From Pseudohalioglobus sediminis (GTDB taxonomy: Bacteria; Pseudomonadota; Gammaproteobacteria; Pseudomonadales; Halieaceae): 64,000 nucleotides of DNA. Location of the stretch: positions 1 to 64,000 of the forward strand of contig NZ_VTUX01000002.1 of assembly GCF_008370495.1 (NCBI RefSeq), in the 5' to 3' direction. This document shows positions 54,222-64,000 of the stretch, one piece after another. Positions within the stretch are counted from its first letter, which is position 1, and the number at the start of each line of letters is the position of its first letter. The translations under genes were made by a program, and so were the position numbers. The notes under the pieces were generated by a model. It searched no databases and was not told the DNA's origin. It worked only from the letters and a program-made list of their open reading frames with translations.

Positions 54222-54932
54222 TCAGCGCAGATCCGACCAGCGCCCGTTCAGGTACAGCTGCAGCGGACGGTACTCGGATTTGTAAGCCATTTTCCGGCAG
54301 CCGCGAATCCAGTAGCCCAGATACAGGTAATCGAGATTCAGTTCCCGGGCCTTTTCTACCTGCCACAACACGGCGTAGCGTCCCAGGCTGCGCTTCTCGG
54401 CATCGGGGGCAAAAAACGTGTAGATGGCGGAGAGGCCGTCCAGCAGTTCATCGACCACGGATACGCCGACCAGGCGTCCCTGCTCGTAGAAGCGAAAATA
54501 CCGGGTGCATTCCCAGGCGTTGTCGAGGAATGAAAGATACTGCTCGCGATCCGGCGGGTACATGTCACCGTCGTGATGCCGTTGCTCGATGTAGCGTCGA
54601 TAGAGCTCGAAGGCAGCCTCGTCGCGGATGTCTGCAGTCAGTTCCACTTCCAGGTCGCGGTTGCGGGACAGAGTGCGACGCTGGCTGCGATTGGGGGCAA
54701 AGTGATTGACCGGGATACGCGCCGGTATGCAGGCTTCACAGCCCTCGCAGTGCGGGCGGTAGAGGTGATTGCCGCTGCGACGGAAGCCGATGACGGACAG
54801 GTTGCTGTACAGCGTCTGGTCGACCTCCTGGCGCGGGTCGACAAACAGGGTGGTGGCTTCCCGATCTTCCAGGTAGCTACAACTATGGGGGTAGGTCGTA
54901 TAGACCTTTAGGTCCCGCAGGGAAGAAGTCAC
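54222..54932 (-). CDS. bpt: Aspartate/glutamate leucyltransferase (bacterial protein transferase Bpt/Ate)
   Basis: The 236-residue enzyme transfers leucine from Leu-tRNA to N-terminal Asp or Glu, creating ClpS-recognised degrons. Family blocks are LRDLKVYTTYPHSCSYLEDREATTLFVDP, RRSGNHLYRPHCEGCEACIPARI with the conserved cysteines, YIEQRHHDGDMYP and YLGYWIRGCRKMAYKSEYRPLQ. GTG 54932 gives the usual start and overlaps the aat stop (GTGA). Neighbouring aat, clpS and clpA form the same N-degron pathway. Confidence 0.94.
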   Translation of the reverse strand: MTSSLRDLKVYTTYPHSCSYLEDREATTLFVDPRQEVDQTLYSNLSVIGFRRSGNHLYRPHCEGCEACIPARIPVNHFAPNRSQRRTLSRNRDLEVELTADIRDEAAFELYRRYIEQRHHDGDMYPPDREQYLSFLDNAWECTRYFRFYEQGRLVGVSVVDELLDGLSAIYTFFAPDAEKRSLGRYAVLWQVEKARELNLDYLYLGYWIRGCRKMAYKSEYRPLQLYLNGRWSDLR

Positions 54933-55642
54933 AACAGTTCTCCGCAATTCGCCGGCAGCCGCCACAGGCCGGGGTCATGGGCAGCATCTATAGTTTGGTC
55001 AAGGTGCGCCTCGAAGTCCAGCCGGCTGATCGACTCGGCGCCGAGCGAGTTCATGTGCTCACTCTCAACCTGGCAATCGATCAGGCGAAAGCCGCCGCGT
55101 CGCATGATGTGGACGAGCCCGACCAGCGCGATCTTGGAGGTGTCGGTTTCAGCGCTGAACATGGACTCGCCAAAGAACACCCCGCCGAGCGCTACGCCGT
55201 AAAGGCCGCCAACCAGATCGCCCTGCTGATTCAATACTTCGATAGAGTGCGCGTGGCCGATGTAGTGGAGATCGCAGTAGGCGGCGAGCATGTCGTCGCC
55301 AATCCAGGTGCCCAGTCCGTCGCCGCGCAGTTGTGCACACTGGCGCATTACCGCCTCAAAGTCTTGGTCCACGCTGAGGGCATAGTTTGCTCGCCGCAGC
55401 GTTTTGCGCAGGGAGCGCGAGATATGCAGCTTTTCCGGAAACAGCACCGAGCGCGGCTGCGGGGTCCACCACAGCACCGGCTGCGGCTCTTCATACCAGG
55501 GGAAGATGCCGCGGCGATAGGCTTCCAGCAAGCGCCCGGCAGAAAGATCGCCGCCCACAGCGAGCAGGCCATTGGGGTACTCCAGGGCCTGGTCGGTGGG
55601 GGGAAAGGGCGAGTCCCCTCGCAGCTGGGGCAGTGCCTGCAT
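54929..55642 (-). CDS. aat: Leucyl/phenylalanyl-tRNA--protein transferase
   Basis: The 237-residue enzyme adds Leu or Phe to N-terminal Lys or Arg, marking proteins for ClpS-ClpAP. Landmarks are FPPTDQALEYPNGLLAVGGDLS, RRGIFPWYEEPQPVLWWTPQPRSVLFPEKLH, GLGTWIGDDMLAAYCDLHYIGHAHSIEV and GGVFFGESMFS, as in E. coli Aat. Upstream of bpt with a four-base overlap. Confidence 0.95.
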   Translation of the reverse strand: MQALPQLRGDSPFPPTDQALEYPNGLLAVGGDLSAGRLLEAYRRGIFPWYEEPQPVLWWTPQPRSVLFPEKLHISRSLRKTLRRANYALSVDQDFEAVMRQCAQLRGDGLGTWIGDDMLAAYCDLHYIGHAHSIEVLNQQGDLVGGLYGVALGGVFFGESMFSAETDTSKIALVGLVHIMRRGGFRLIDCQVESEHMNSLGAESISRLDFEAHLDQTIDAAHDPGLWRLPANCGELL

Positions 55643-55695
55643 TGGTTCAGCCGGCCCGCACGATCATTGCGCAGCGAGGCATGTCGCCCGGGATA

Positions 55696-56739
<1,044 letters not shown>

Positions 56740-56790
56740 AGGCTAGGACGATTCTAAAAAGATTGTATAAGCCTTTGATAAAAATACAGA

Positions 56791-56819
56791 TTGAGGCGAC
56801 AATTGCTCTTCCCTATAAG
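56791..56819 (+). promoter_or_regulatory. Predicted sigma-70 promoter of ftsK
   Basis: TTGAGG (56791-56796), an exact 17-base spacer and TATAAG (56814-56819; five of six) form the best-scoring promoter noticed in the window. The transcript would start near 56826, about 54 bases before the GTG. Confidence 0.5.
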
Positions 56820-56879
56820 TGCCATAGCAGCGCTGTATAGGCGATTTACAGACACAGCCCGGTAAGGACCGTAGCAACC

Positions 56880-59195
56880 GTGCCAGACACGACTGAAACT
56901 GAATCATTCATGGGGCCGCGCCTGCGCGAGGGCGCCTTTATTGGCGTGAGTGCCGTCTGCCTCTACCTGATGCTGGCGTTGCTGACCTATAGCCCCCAGG
57001 ACCCCGGCTGGTCTGCCAGTGGCGCCGGCGGCGGCATCCGCAATCTTGGCGGCCCCACCGGTGCCTGGCTTGCCGATGTGTTTTTCTCTCTGGTCGGCTA
57101 CGCCGCCTACCTGTTCCCGCTGATGCTGGCATACCGGGCGGTTATCATCCTGCTGGAGCGCAATGACGACAAGGGCTTCGACTGGCTTACCTTCGGAATC
57201 CGTACCCTTGGGCTGGTGCTGGTGATGATAGCCGGTACGGCGCTGGCGGCCATGAACGACAGCGGCAACTCACCACTGCCGCAGGGCGCGGGCGGTATTC
57301 TCGGGCAGGCCATCGGAGATTCCTTCACGGTCGCCTTCAGCGCGGTCGGCAGCCGGCTGATCCTGCTATCGGTGTTCCTGTTTGGCATGACGATATTTAC
57401 TGACCTGAGCTGGTTGAAGCTGATGGATCGGCTGGGTCAGTGGGCCATCAGCGCATTTGAAGCCACGCGGACGCGCGTGCAAAAAGCCATCGACGAGTTC
57501 CGGGACAAGCGCCAACGCGACAAAGCGGTGGAAGCGCGCAAAGTGGTGATCGAAGAACATGTCGAAAAGGAAAAGAAGCGCAAACCGCCCAAGATCAAGC
57601 CCCTGAAGCCCAGGGCAGAGAAGTCCGAGCGTGTTGAAAAAGAGAAACAGCAACCGCTGTTCGATGCCCCGGTTACCGGCGAGTTGCCGCCCCTGGAACT
57701 GCTTGATGAAGAAGTGAAAGACCCTACCAAGGGCTATTCCAAGGAGGCGCTGGAAGCCCTGTCCAAGTTGCTGGAACTGAAACTGGCGGATTTCGGCGTT
57801 ACGGCCGAGGTCACGGCGGTCTATCCCGGCCCGGTGATCACGCGCTTCGAAATCCAGCCGGCGGCGGGGGTCAAGGTGTCGCGGATATCCAATCTCGCGA
57901 AAGACCTGGCGCGTTCACTGGCGGTTATCTCCGTGCGCGTGGTGGAGGTGATCCCGGGGAAATCGGTGGTCGGCATCGAAATTCCCAACGAGGACCGTGA
58001 GATCGTCAACTTCAGGGAGGTGCTTGCCTCCAAGGCCTTCGACCAGTCCAGGTCTCCGCTGACGCTGGCACTCGGGCACGATATCTCGGGGCAGCCGGTG
58101 GTGGCTGACCTGGCCAAGATGCCGCACCTGCTGGTGGCAGGCACCACGGGCTCGGGTAAATCGGTCGGTGTGAACGCGATGTTGCTGAGCCTGCTGTATA
58201 AATCAGGCCCTGAGGACGTCAGGCTGATACTGGTTGATCCGAAGATGCTGGAACTCTCGGTATACGACGGTATCCCGCATTTGCTGACACCGGTTATCAC
58301 CGATATGAAGGATGCCGCCAACGGCCTGCGCTGGTGCGTGGCCGAGATGGAGCGGCGCTACAAGCTGATGGCTGCGCTGGGTGTGCGCAACCTCGCCGGG
58401 TATAACCGAAAAATACAGGAGTCAAGCAAGGCCGGCACGCCGATAGCCGACCCGCTGTGGACGCCGGATCCGATATTTGCCGAGACCGATGAGGAACAGA
58501 CGCCGCCCAACCTGGAAAAACTGCCGGCCATCGTGGTGGTAATCGATGAGTTCGCCGACATGATGATGATTGTCGGCAAAAAGGTCGAAGAGCTGATAGC
58601 CCGTATCGCCCAGAAGGCCCGCGCCGCCGGTATTCACCTTATCCTGGCGACCCAGCGCCCCTCGGTGGACGTCATCACGGGACTGATCAAGGCCAACGTA
58701 CCGACCCGTATTGCTTTTCAGGTCTCTTCCAAGGTGGACTCGCGGACCATTCTCGACCAGGGCGGTGCCGAGCAGTTGCTCGGGCACGGGGACATGCTCT
58801 ACCTGCCGCCGGGGTCAGGCGTGCCCAATCGTGTGCATGGCGCCTTCTGTTCAGACGAGGAGGTGCACCGGGTCGTGGCGGACTGGAAGAAGCGCGGTGA
58901 CCCGCTGTATATCGAAGGCCTGCTTGATGAGGGTGGGCAGACGCCGGTCACGGCCGGGGAACTTAAAGCCAGTTCATCTGACGAAGATGATGAGAGCGAT
59001 GCACTCTATGATGAGGCCGTGCACTACGTCACCAAGAGCCGTCGCGCCTCAATCTCCAGTGTCCAGCGCAAACTGCGTATTGGCTACAACCGCGCCGCGC
59101 GGCTCATCGAGGCAATGGAAGCGGCTGGCGTGGTAAGCGAAATGGGCACTAACGGCCAGCGCGAAGTGCTGGCGCCTCCACCTGTTGAAGATTGA
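56880..59195 (+). CDS. ftsK: DNA translocase FtsK
   Basis: The 771-residue septal DNA pump segregates chromosome termini and activates XerCD at dif. About four N-terminal membrane helices (residues 20-185) are followed by a short charged linker (about 195-290, much shorter than in E. coli). The RecA-like motor has Walker [17 protein letters not shown] near 420 and Walker [14 protein letters not shown], and the C-terminal gamma winged helix is [22 protein letters not shown] and [15 protein letters not shown]. Starts at GTG 56880; ATG 56910 is an alternative. Confidence 0.96.
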   Translation: MPDTTETESFMGPRLREGAFIGVSAVCLYLMLALLTYSPQDPGWSASGAGGGIRNLGGPTGAWLADVFFSLVGYAAYLFPLMLAYRAVIILLERNDDKGFDWLTFGIRTLGLVLVMIAGTALAAMNDSGNSPLPQGAGGILGQAIGDSFTVAFSAVGSRLILLSVFLFGMTIFTDLSWLKLMDRLGQWAISAFEATRTRVQKAIDEFRDKRQRDKAVEARKVVIEEHVEKEKKRKPPKIKPLKPRAEKSERVEKEKQQPLFDAPVTGELPPLELLDEEVKDPTKGYSKEALEALSKLLELKLADFGVTAEVTAVYPGPVITRFEIQPAAGVKVSRISNLAKDLARSLAVISVRVVEVIPGKSVVGIEIPNEDREIVNFREVLASKAFDQSRSPLTLALGHDISGQPVVADLAKMPHLLVAGTTGSGKSVGVNAMLLSLLYKSGPEDVRLILVDPKMLELSVYDGIPHLLTPVITDMKDAANGLRWCVAEMERRYKLMAALGVRNLAGYNRKIQESSKAGTPIADPLWTPDPIFAETDEEQTPPNLEKLPAIVVVIDEFADMMMIVGKKVEELIARIAQKARAAGIHLILATQRPSVDVITGLIKANVPTRIAFQVSSKVDSRTILDQGGAEQLLGHGDMLYLPPGSGVPNRVHGAFCSDEEVHRVVADWKKRGDPLYIEGLLDEGGQTPVTAGELKASSSDEDDESDALYDEAVHYVTKSRRASISSVQRKLRIGYNRAARLIEAMEAAGVVSEMGTNGQREVLAPPPVED

Positions 59196-59206
59196 CGGCG
59201 GTCACT

Positions 59207-59830
59207 ATGAAATCACTGACGATGATCTGTGCCCTGATTGTGGGCATATTCGCGGGTGGGGTGCGCGCGGAGCAGGGCGCCGATGAGCAGCTGATTGCTT
59301 TGCTCCAGGGTTTTGAGCAATTGCAGGGCGGCTTCGTCCAGACGCAATACGGCCCCGATGAGGAGGCAGCGGTCGCCACCAGCAGGGGCACGTTCCGCCT
59401 GTTGAAGCCGCGCTACTTTTCCTGGCGCATCGAGGACCCTGATCGCCAGCTGGTCCTCGCCGACGGTGAGTTCATCTGGCATCACGACCTGGACCTGGAA
59501 ACCGTGACCCGGCGACCGCTGTCCTCGCAGGATGCGGTGTCGCCGTTGCAGGTGCTGGGTGGCGATACCGATATCCTGCGCAGTGATTTCGACATCAGTG
59601 TTACCGGTAAAGGCCGGTTTCGATTGCAGCCCACCGCGGGCAATCCGGGGTTTCGGGAGCTCACCCTTATTTTTAGCGACAGCACGGTTTCCGGTATGGA
59701 AATAGTCGACAACCTGGGCCAGCGTCTGTTCATTGAACTTGTCGACGTGCAGACCACGCCGGTGCTGCGCCCCGCTGACTTTAACTTTACTCCTCCCGCA
59801 GGCGCCGATCTATTCTTCCATGACCAGTGA
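59207..59830 (+). CDS. lolA: Outer-membrane lipoprotein carrier LolA
   Basis: The 207-residue periplasmic chaperone takes lipoproteins from LolCDE to LolB. Signal peptide [21 protein letters not shown]; mature protein contains [45 protein letters not shown] and ILFSDS-type strands ending in [14 protein letters not shown], all LolA features. ATG 59207 is chosen; a TTG 15 bases upstream is less likely. The end overlaps rarA by 11 bases. Confidence 0.94.
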   Translation: MKSLTMICALIVGIFAGGVRAEQGADEQLIALLQGFEQLQGGFVQTQYGPDEEAAVATSRGTFRLLKPRYFSWRIEDPDRQLVLADGEFIWHHDLDLETVTRRPLSSQDAVSPLQVLGGDTDILRSDFDISVTGKGRFRLQPTAGNPGFRELTLIFSDSTVSGMEIVDNLGQRLFIELVDVQTTPVLRPADFNFTPPAGADLFFHDQ

Positions 59831-61136
59831 CCTGTTCGAAGGCAGCACCGACAGCAGCGGGTATCAACCGCTGGCGGCGCGCCTGAGGCCCCACGACCTG
59901 GATACCTACGCAGGGCAACAGCACCTGCTGGCCCCCGGGAAGCCGTTGCGTGAATCCATCGAGCGGCGCCAGCTGCATTCGATGATCTTCTGGGGGCCGC
60001 CTGGCGTTGGCAAAACCACCCTGGCGCGCATCGCGGCTGAGGCGGCCGACGCCCATTTCCTGCAGCTTTCCGCCGTACTTTCCGGGGTCAAGGAAATCCG
60101 CGAAGCCGTGGCGCAGGCGAAACAGCACAAGGCCTCCGGGCGGGATACCGTGCTCTTCGTGGACGAGGTGCACCGCTTCAATAAATCACAGCAGGACGCA
60201 TTCCTGCCCTACGTGGAAGACGGCACGGTGATTTTCGTCGGCGCGACCACGGAAAACCCGTCCTTCGAACTCAACAATGCGCTGCTCTCCCGCTCCAGGG
60301 TGTACAAACTTCGCCAGTTGGAGCGCGCAGAGCTTGAACACGTTCTGCAACGCGGTCTCGAGGCCCTGCCGGGAATGCAAGCCTCAACCGAGTGCCTGGC
60401 AATGATCGCTGCCCAGGCCGACGGTGATGCGCGCCGCGCCCTCAACCTGCTGGAACTGGCGGCAGACCTCGCCGAGCAGGATGAGATTACGCAGGCGACA
60501 CTGGAGGAAGTGCTGCAGGGTTCTTTGCGCCGTTTCGACAAGGGCGGTGACCTGTTTTACGACCAGATAAGCGCGCTGCATAAAGCCGTCAGGGGCAGCG
60601 CTCCCGATGCCGCCCTGTACTGGTTCTGCCGCATGCTGGACGGCGGCTGTGAGCCGCTTTACATCGCGCGGCGAGTCATGCGCATGGCCAGCGAGGATAT
60701 CGGCAACGCCGACCCCAGGGCGCTGTCCCTGGCGCTTGATGCCTGGCAGGTGCAGGAGCGCCTCGGCAGCCCGGAGGGTGAGTTGGCCCTGGCGCAGGCG
60801 ATCCTCTACCTGGCCTGTGCGCCGAAGAGTAACGCGGTCTATAACGCCTACAAACTCGCCAGCGCCGACGTGGATGAGGGTGACAGCGAGGAGGTGCCAA
60901 TGCACCTGCGCAACGCTCCCACGGCGTTGATGCGGGACATGGAGCACGGCGAAGGCTATCGCTATGCCCACGACGAGGAAGAGGGCTATGCGGCCGGTGA
61001 AAACTATTTTCCTGCGGCGCTGAGTGAACGCCGCTATTACCATCCAGTAGATCGCGGCCTCGAGAAACGCATCGCCGAAAAGCTGCAGTACCTGCGCGAG
61101 CGCGACAAAACCAGTACAATACGCCGCTACGACTGA
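59820..61136 (+). CDS. rarA: Replication-associated recombination protein RarA (MgsA)
   Basis: The 438-residue AAA+ ATPase of the clamp-loader clade acts at stalled forks. Landmarks are [20 protein letters not shown], Walker [15 protein letters not shown], Walker [21 protein letters not shown], sensor [19 protein letters not shown], and C-terminal SDPDAALYW-like helices and DVYNAYK-type segment ([11 protein letters not shown]). ATG 59820 overlaps the lolA stop. Position between lolA and crcB/serS is conserved. Confidence 0.95.
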   Translation: MTSDLFEGSTDSSGYQPLAARLRPHDLDTYAGQQHLLAPGKPLRESIERRQLHSMIFWGPPGVGKTTLARIAAEAADAHFLQLSAVLSGVKEIREAVAQAKQHKASGRDTVLFVDEVHRFNKSQQDAFLPYVEDGTVIFVGATTENPSFELNNALLSRSRVYKLRQLERAELEHVLQRGLEALPGMQASTECLAMIAAQADGDARRALNLLELAADLAEQDEITQATLEEVLQGSLRRFDKGGDLFYDQISALHKAVRGSAPDAALYWFCRMLDGGCEPLYIARRVMRMASEDIGNADPRALSLALDAWQVQERLGSPEGELALAQAILYLACAPKSNAVYNAYKLASADVDEGDSEEVPMHLRNAPTALMRDMEHGEGYRYAHDEEEGYAAGENYFPAALSERRYYHPVDRGLEKRIAEKLQYLRERDKTSTIRRYD

Positions 61137-61153
61137 CGCGCTGCCGCACGACT

Positions 61154-61528
61154 ATGAAGTACCTGCTATTCATTGCCCTGGGCGGTGCCTCCGGTGCCGT
61201 AGCCAGATACCTGGTATCCAGCTGGGCGCACGCGCTCTGGGAAGGGCGCTGGCCCGTGGGCACCTTGCTGGTGAACATGCTGGGTTCGTTCCTGATCGGC
61301 GTGGTTTTTGTGCTTATCGAGAGGCAGATCATGCATCCCGACTGGCGCAGTGTGCTGATGGTGGGTTTTCTGGGTGCGTTTACCACCTTTTCCACGTTTT
61401 CGCTGGAAACCATCGCCCTGCTGGAGGAGGGACATGTCCTGCAGGCCATGGCCTATATGGTTGTCAGCGCACTGAGTTGCGTGCTCATGGCGGGGCTGTC
61501 TATCCACCTGACCAGGGCAATGGTTTAG
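61154..61528 (+). CDS. crcB: Fluoride ion channel/exporter CrcB (Fluc)
   Basis: The 124-residue dual-topology membrane protein has four helices. Signatures are GGASGAVARYLVSSW at the start, GTLLVNMLGSFLIGVVF (about 36-52) and GFLGAFTTFSTFSLE (about 73-87) with the phenylalanines and Ser/Thr that line the fluoride pore. It lies 17 bases after rarA, so it has no room for its own fluoride riboswitch and should be read from the rarA transcript. Confidence 0.94.
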   Translation: MKYLLFIALGGASGAVARYLVSSWAHALWEGRWPVGTLLVNMLGSFLIGVVFVLIERQIMHPDWRSVLMVGFLGAFTTFSTFSLETIALLEEGHVLQAMAYMVVSALSCVLMAGLSIHLTRAMV

Positions 61529-61558
61529 CGCCAGTCGGTATTTTCAGTTTTTCTGTAA

Positions 61559-62881
<1,323 letters not shown>

Positions 62882-62903
62882 AACGGCGTTAGCGAGGCCC
62901 AGC

Positions 62904-64000
62904 ATGCAATACCTGCCCATTTGTCTGAAACTCCATGGAGCGCCGGTTTTACTGGTGGGCGCGGGTACGGTGGCAACGCGCAAGGCGCGCTTGCTGCTGC
63001 GCGCCGGAGCAGATGTCACCGCAGTTGCGCCGGAGGCCTGCGCAGAGCTGCAGGCACTGCTGCAGGAGCATGGCGGGCATTGGCGACAGGGGTGCTACGA
63101 CACAGCCGACCTCGAGGGCAAAACACTGGTGGTCGCCGCCACACCGGTGGCTGAAGTCAATTATCGCGTTTATGAAGATGCCTGCGCCCTGGGAGTGCCG
63201 GTCAATGTCGTGGATGCGCCGGCGTATTGTAATTTTATATTCCCTTCCATTGTCGACCGCGATCCACTGGTAGTCGCCATCAGTAGCAGCGGCAGCAGTC
63301 CGGTTCTGGCGCGCCAGTTACGCCATCGCATAGACGCCATGTTGCCGGCGGCACTGGGACGCCTGGCGGCCTTTGCAGGCGGCCTGCGCGATCGTGTTAA
63401 ACAGGCCATCCCGGATGAGTCGGCCCGGCGCCTGTTCTGGGAAAAGTTGTTGCAGGGTGCGGTTGCCGAACAGGTGCTGGCCGGTAACGAGGCGCGAGCT
63501 GAGGCCTTGTTCGACGAGGCGATCGCGAGCGGGGCGAAGCAGTCGCAGGGCGAGGTCTACCTTATCGGGGCCGGCCCCGGTGACCCCGACCTGATGACAT
63601 TCAAGGCCGCACGTTTGTTGCAGAGCGCCGACGTGGTGCTGTATGACCGCCTGGTATCGACGCCGATAGTGGACATGGCGAGGCGCGATGCACAGCGCAT
63701 TTATGTCGGCAAGCGCAGGGGCGACCACGCGGTACCCCAGGGGCAGATCAACCAGCAGTTGCTGGACCTGGCCAGGGAGGGCAAGCGCGTTGTGCGCCTC
63801 AAGGGTGGGGACCCTTTCGTGTTCGGGCGCGGAGGTGAGGAAATCGAATTACTGGCCCGGCATGGCGTGCCTTTCCAGGTAGTGCCCGGTATTACCGCGG
63901 CTAATGCGGCTGCATGCTATGCCGGTATCCCGCTGACACACCGCGATTACGCCCAGTCAGTACGCTTCGTTGCCGGCCACCTGAAAGACAACAGCAGCAA
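62904..64000 (+). CDS. cysG: Siroheme synthase CysG (partial, cut by window end)
   Basis: At least 365 residues are visible of about 460-470. The N-terminal dehydrogenase/ferrochelatase module has the NAD loop [21 protein letters not shown] and [29 protein letters not shown]. The C-terminal uroporphyrinogen-III methyltransferase part begins [22 protein letters not shown] and [16 protein letters not shown]. The protein makes siroheme for sulfite and nitrite reductases, connecting it to CysB-controlled sulfur assimilation. Starts at ATG 62904, 22 bases after serS. Its end lies outside the window. Confidence 0.96.
   Translation, partial: MQYLPICLKLHGAPVLLVGAGTVATRKARLLLRAGADVTAVAPEACAELQALLQEHGGHWRQGCYDTADLEGKTLVVAATPVAEVNYRVYEDACALGVPVNVVDAPAYCNFIFPSIVDRDPLVVAISSSGSSPVLARQLRHRIDAMLPAALGRLAAFAGGLRDRVKQAIPDESARRLFWEKLLQGAVAEQVLAGNEARAEALFDEAIASGAKQSQGEVYLIGAGPGDPDLMTFKAARLLQSADVVLYDRLVSTPIVDMARRDAQRIYVGKRRGDHAVPQGQINQQLLDLAREGKRVVRLKGGDPFVFGRGGEEIELLARHGVPFQVVPGITAANAAACYAGIPLTHRDYAQSVRFVAGHLKDNSS

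Noticed and set aside
56833-56851. LexA-like box upstream of ftsK (CTGT ... ACAG)
   Set aside because: The half-sites are separated by 11 bases instead of the eight required by the gammaproteobacterial SOS consensus.
61137-61153. Fluoride riboswitch ahead of crcB
   Set aside because: Only 17 bases separate rarA from crcB, too few for the aptamer, and none of its conserved core is visible.

Overview
The window looks like a chromosomal segment of a GC-rich gammaproteobacterium. The two best guides are gene orders: rluE-nudix-mnmA-hflD-purB, and clpS-clpA ... infA-bpt-aat-trxB-ftsK-lolA-rarA-crcB-serS-cysG. Both are typical of pseudomonad and Cellvibrionales/Halieaceae-type marine lineages. The full methylmalonyl-CoA pathway, two putative F420-type oxidoreductases and a P450 catabolic cluster fit an aerobic marine heterotroph, but the placement is inference. 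Nearly all sequence is coding, no interrupted gene was found, and no rRNA, tRNA or CRISPR array was seen. Layout: (1) 1-131 is the end of an IS481-family insertion sequence whose transposase runs out of the window. (2) 331-5872 holds a PPOX-type flavoprotein, three tandem CNNM/CorC-type membrane proteins and an LLM-class oxidoreductase. (3) 6024-10020 holds moaC-moaD-moaE for molybdopterin, then a flavin reductase, a zinc-ribbon Nudix enzyme, a Bcp peroxiredoxin and a metallo-beta-lactamase-fold hydrolase. (4) 10202-15427 is a catabolic-looking run: P450, HIT protein, an amidohydrolase-fold protein without the usual metal ligands, a GST-like protein, an NTF2-like protein, an outer-membrane channel and a convergent MarR regulator. 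(5) 15681-24913 holds yajC away from secDF, a PLP-dependent deaminase/desulfhydrase, an AGCS symporter, a large acetyl-CoA hydrolase/transferase, a 5'-nucleotidase, cysB, thrH and pabB. (6) 25225-33469 is a complete propionate/odd-chain/branched-chain acyl-CoA pathway: carboxyltransferase, an unusual 937-residue biotin carboxylase/carrier fusion, methylmalonyl-CoA epimerase, B12-dependent mutase and the MeaB chaperone GTPase, preceded by a structured leader. (7) 33540-35817 holds a second LLM oxidoreductase, a small Rieske protein, YtoQ and a GNAT acetyltransferase. (8) 35821-41607 (minus) is the tRNA/rRNA modification and purine operon, divergent from icd. (9) 41794-47465 holds icd, an MFS transporter, clpS and clpA. 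(10) 47509-53793 is a metal-type RND efflux operon (TolC-adaptor-pump-DUF3240) with a divergent membrane-anchored LuxR-type regulator, lying between clpA and infA where the conserved order is normally uninterrupted. (11) 53790-64000 resumes the conserved block: infA, bpt, aat, trxB, ftsK, lolA, rarA, crcB, serS and a cysG cut by the window end. The most distinctive points are the efflux locus with its membrane-tethered regulator and a candidate operator, the oversized biotin carboxylase with a leader RNA ahead of a B12-dependent pathway, and the amidohydrolase-like protein with missing metal ligands. Functions come from motif and family recognition by eye; promoter and operator calls are pattern-based predictions.
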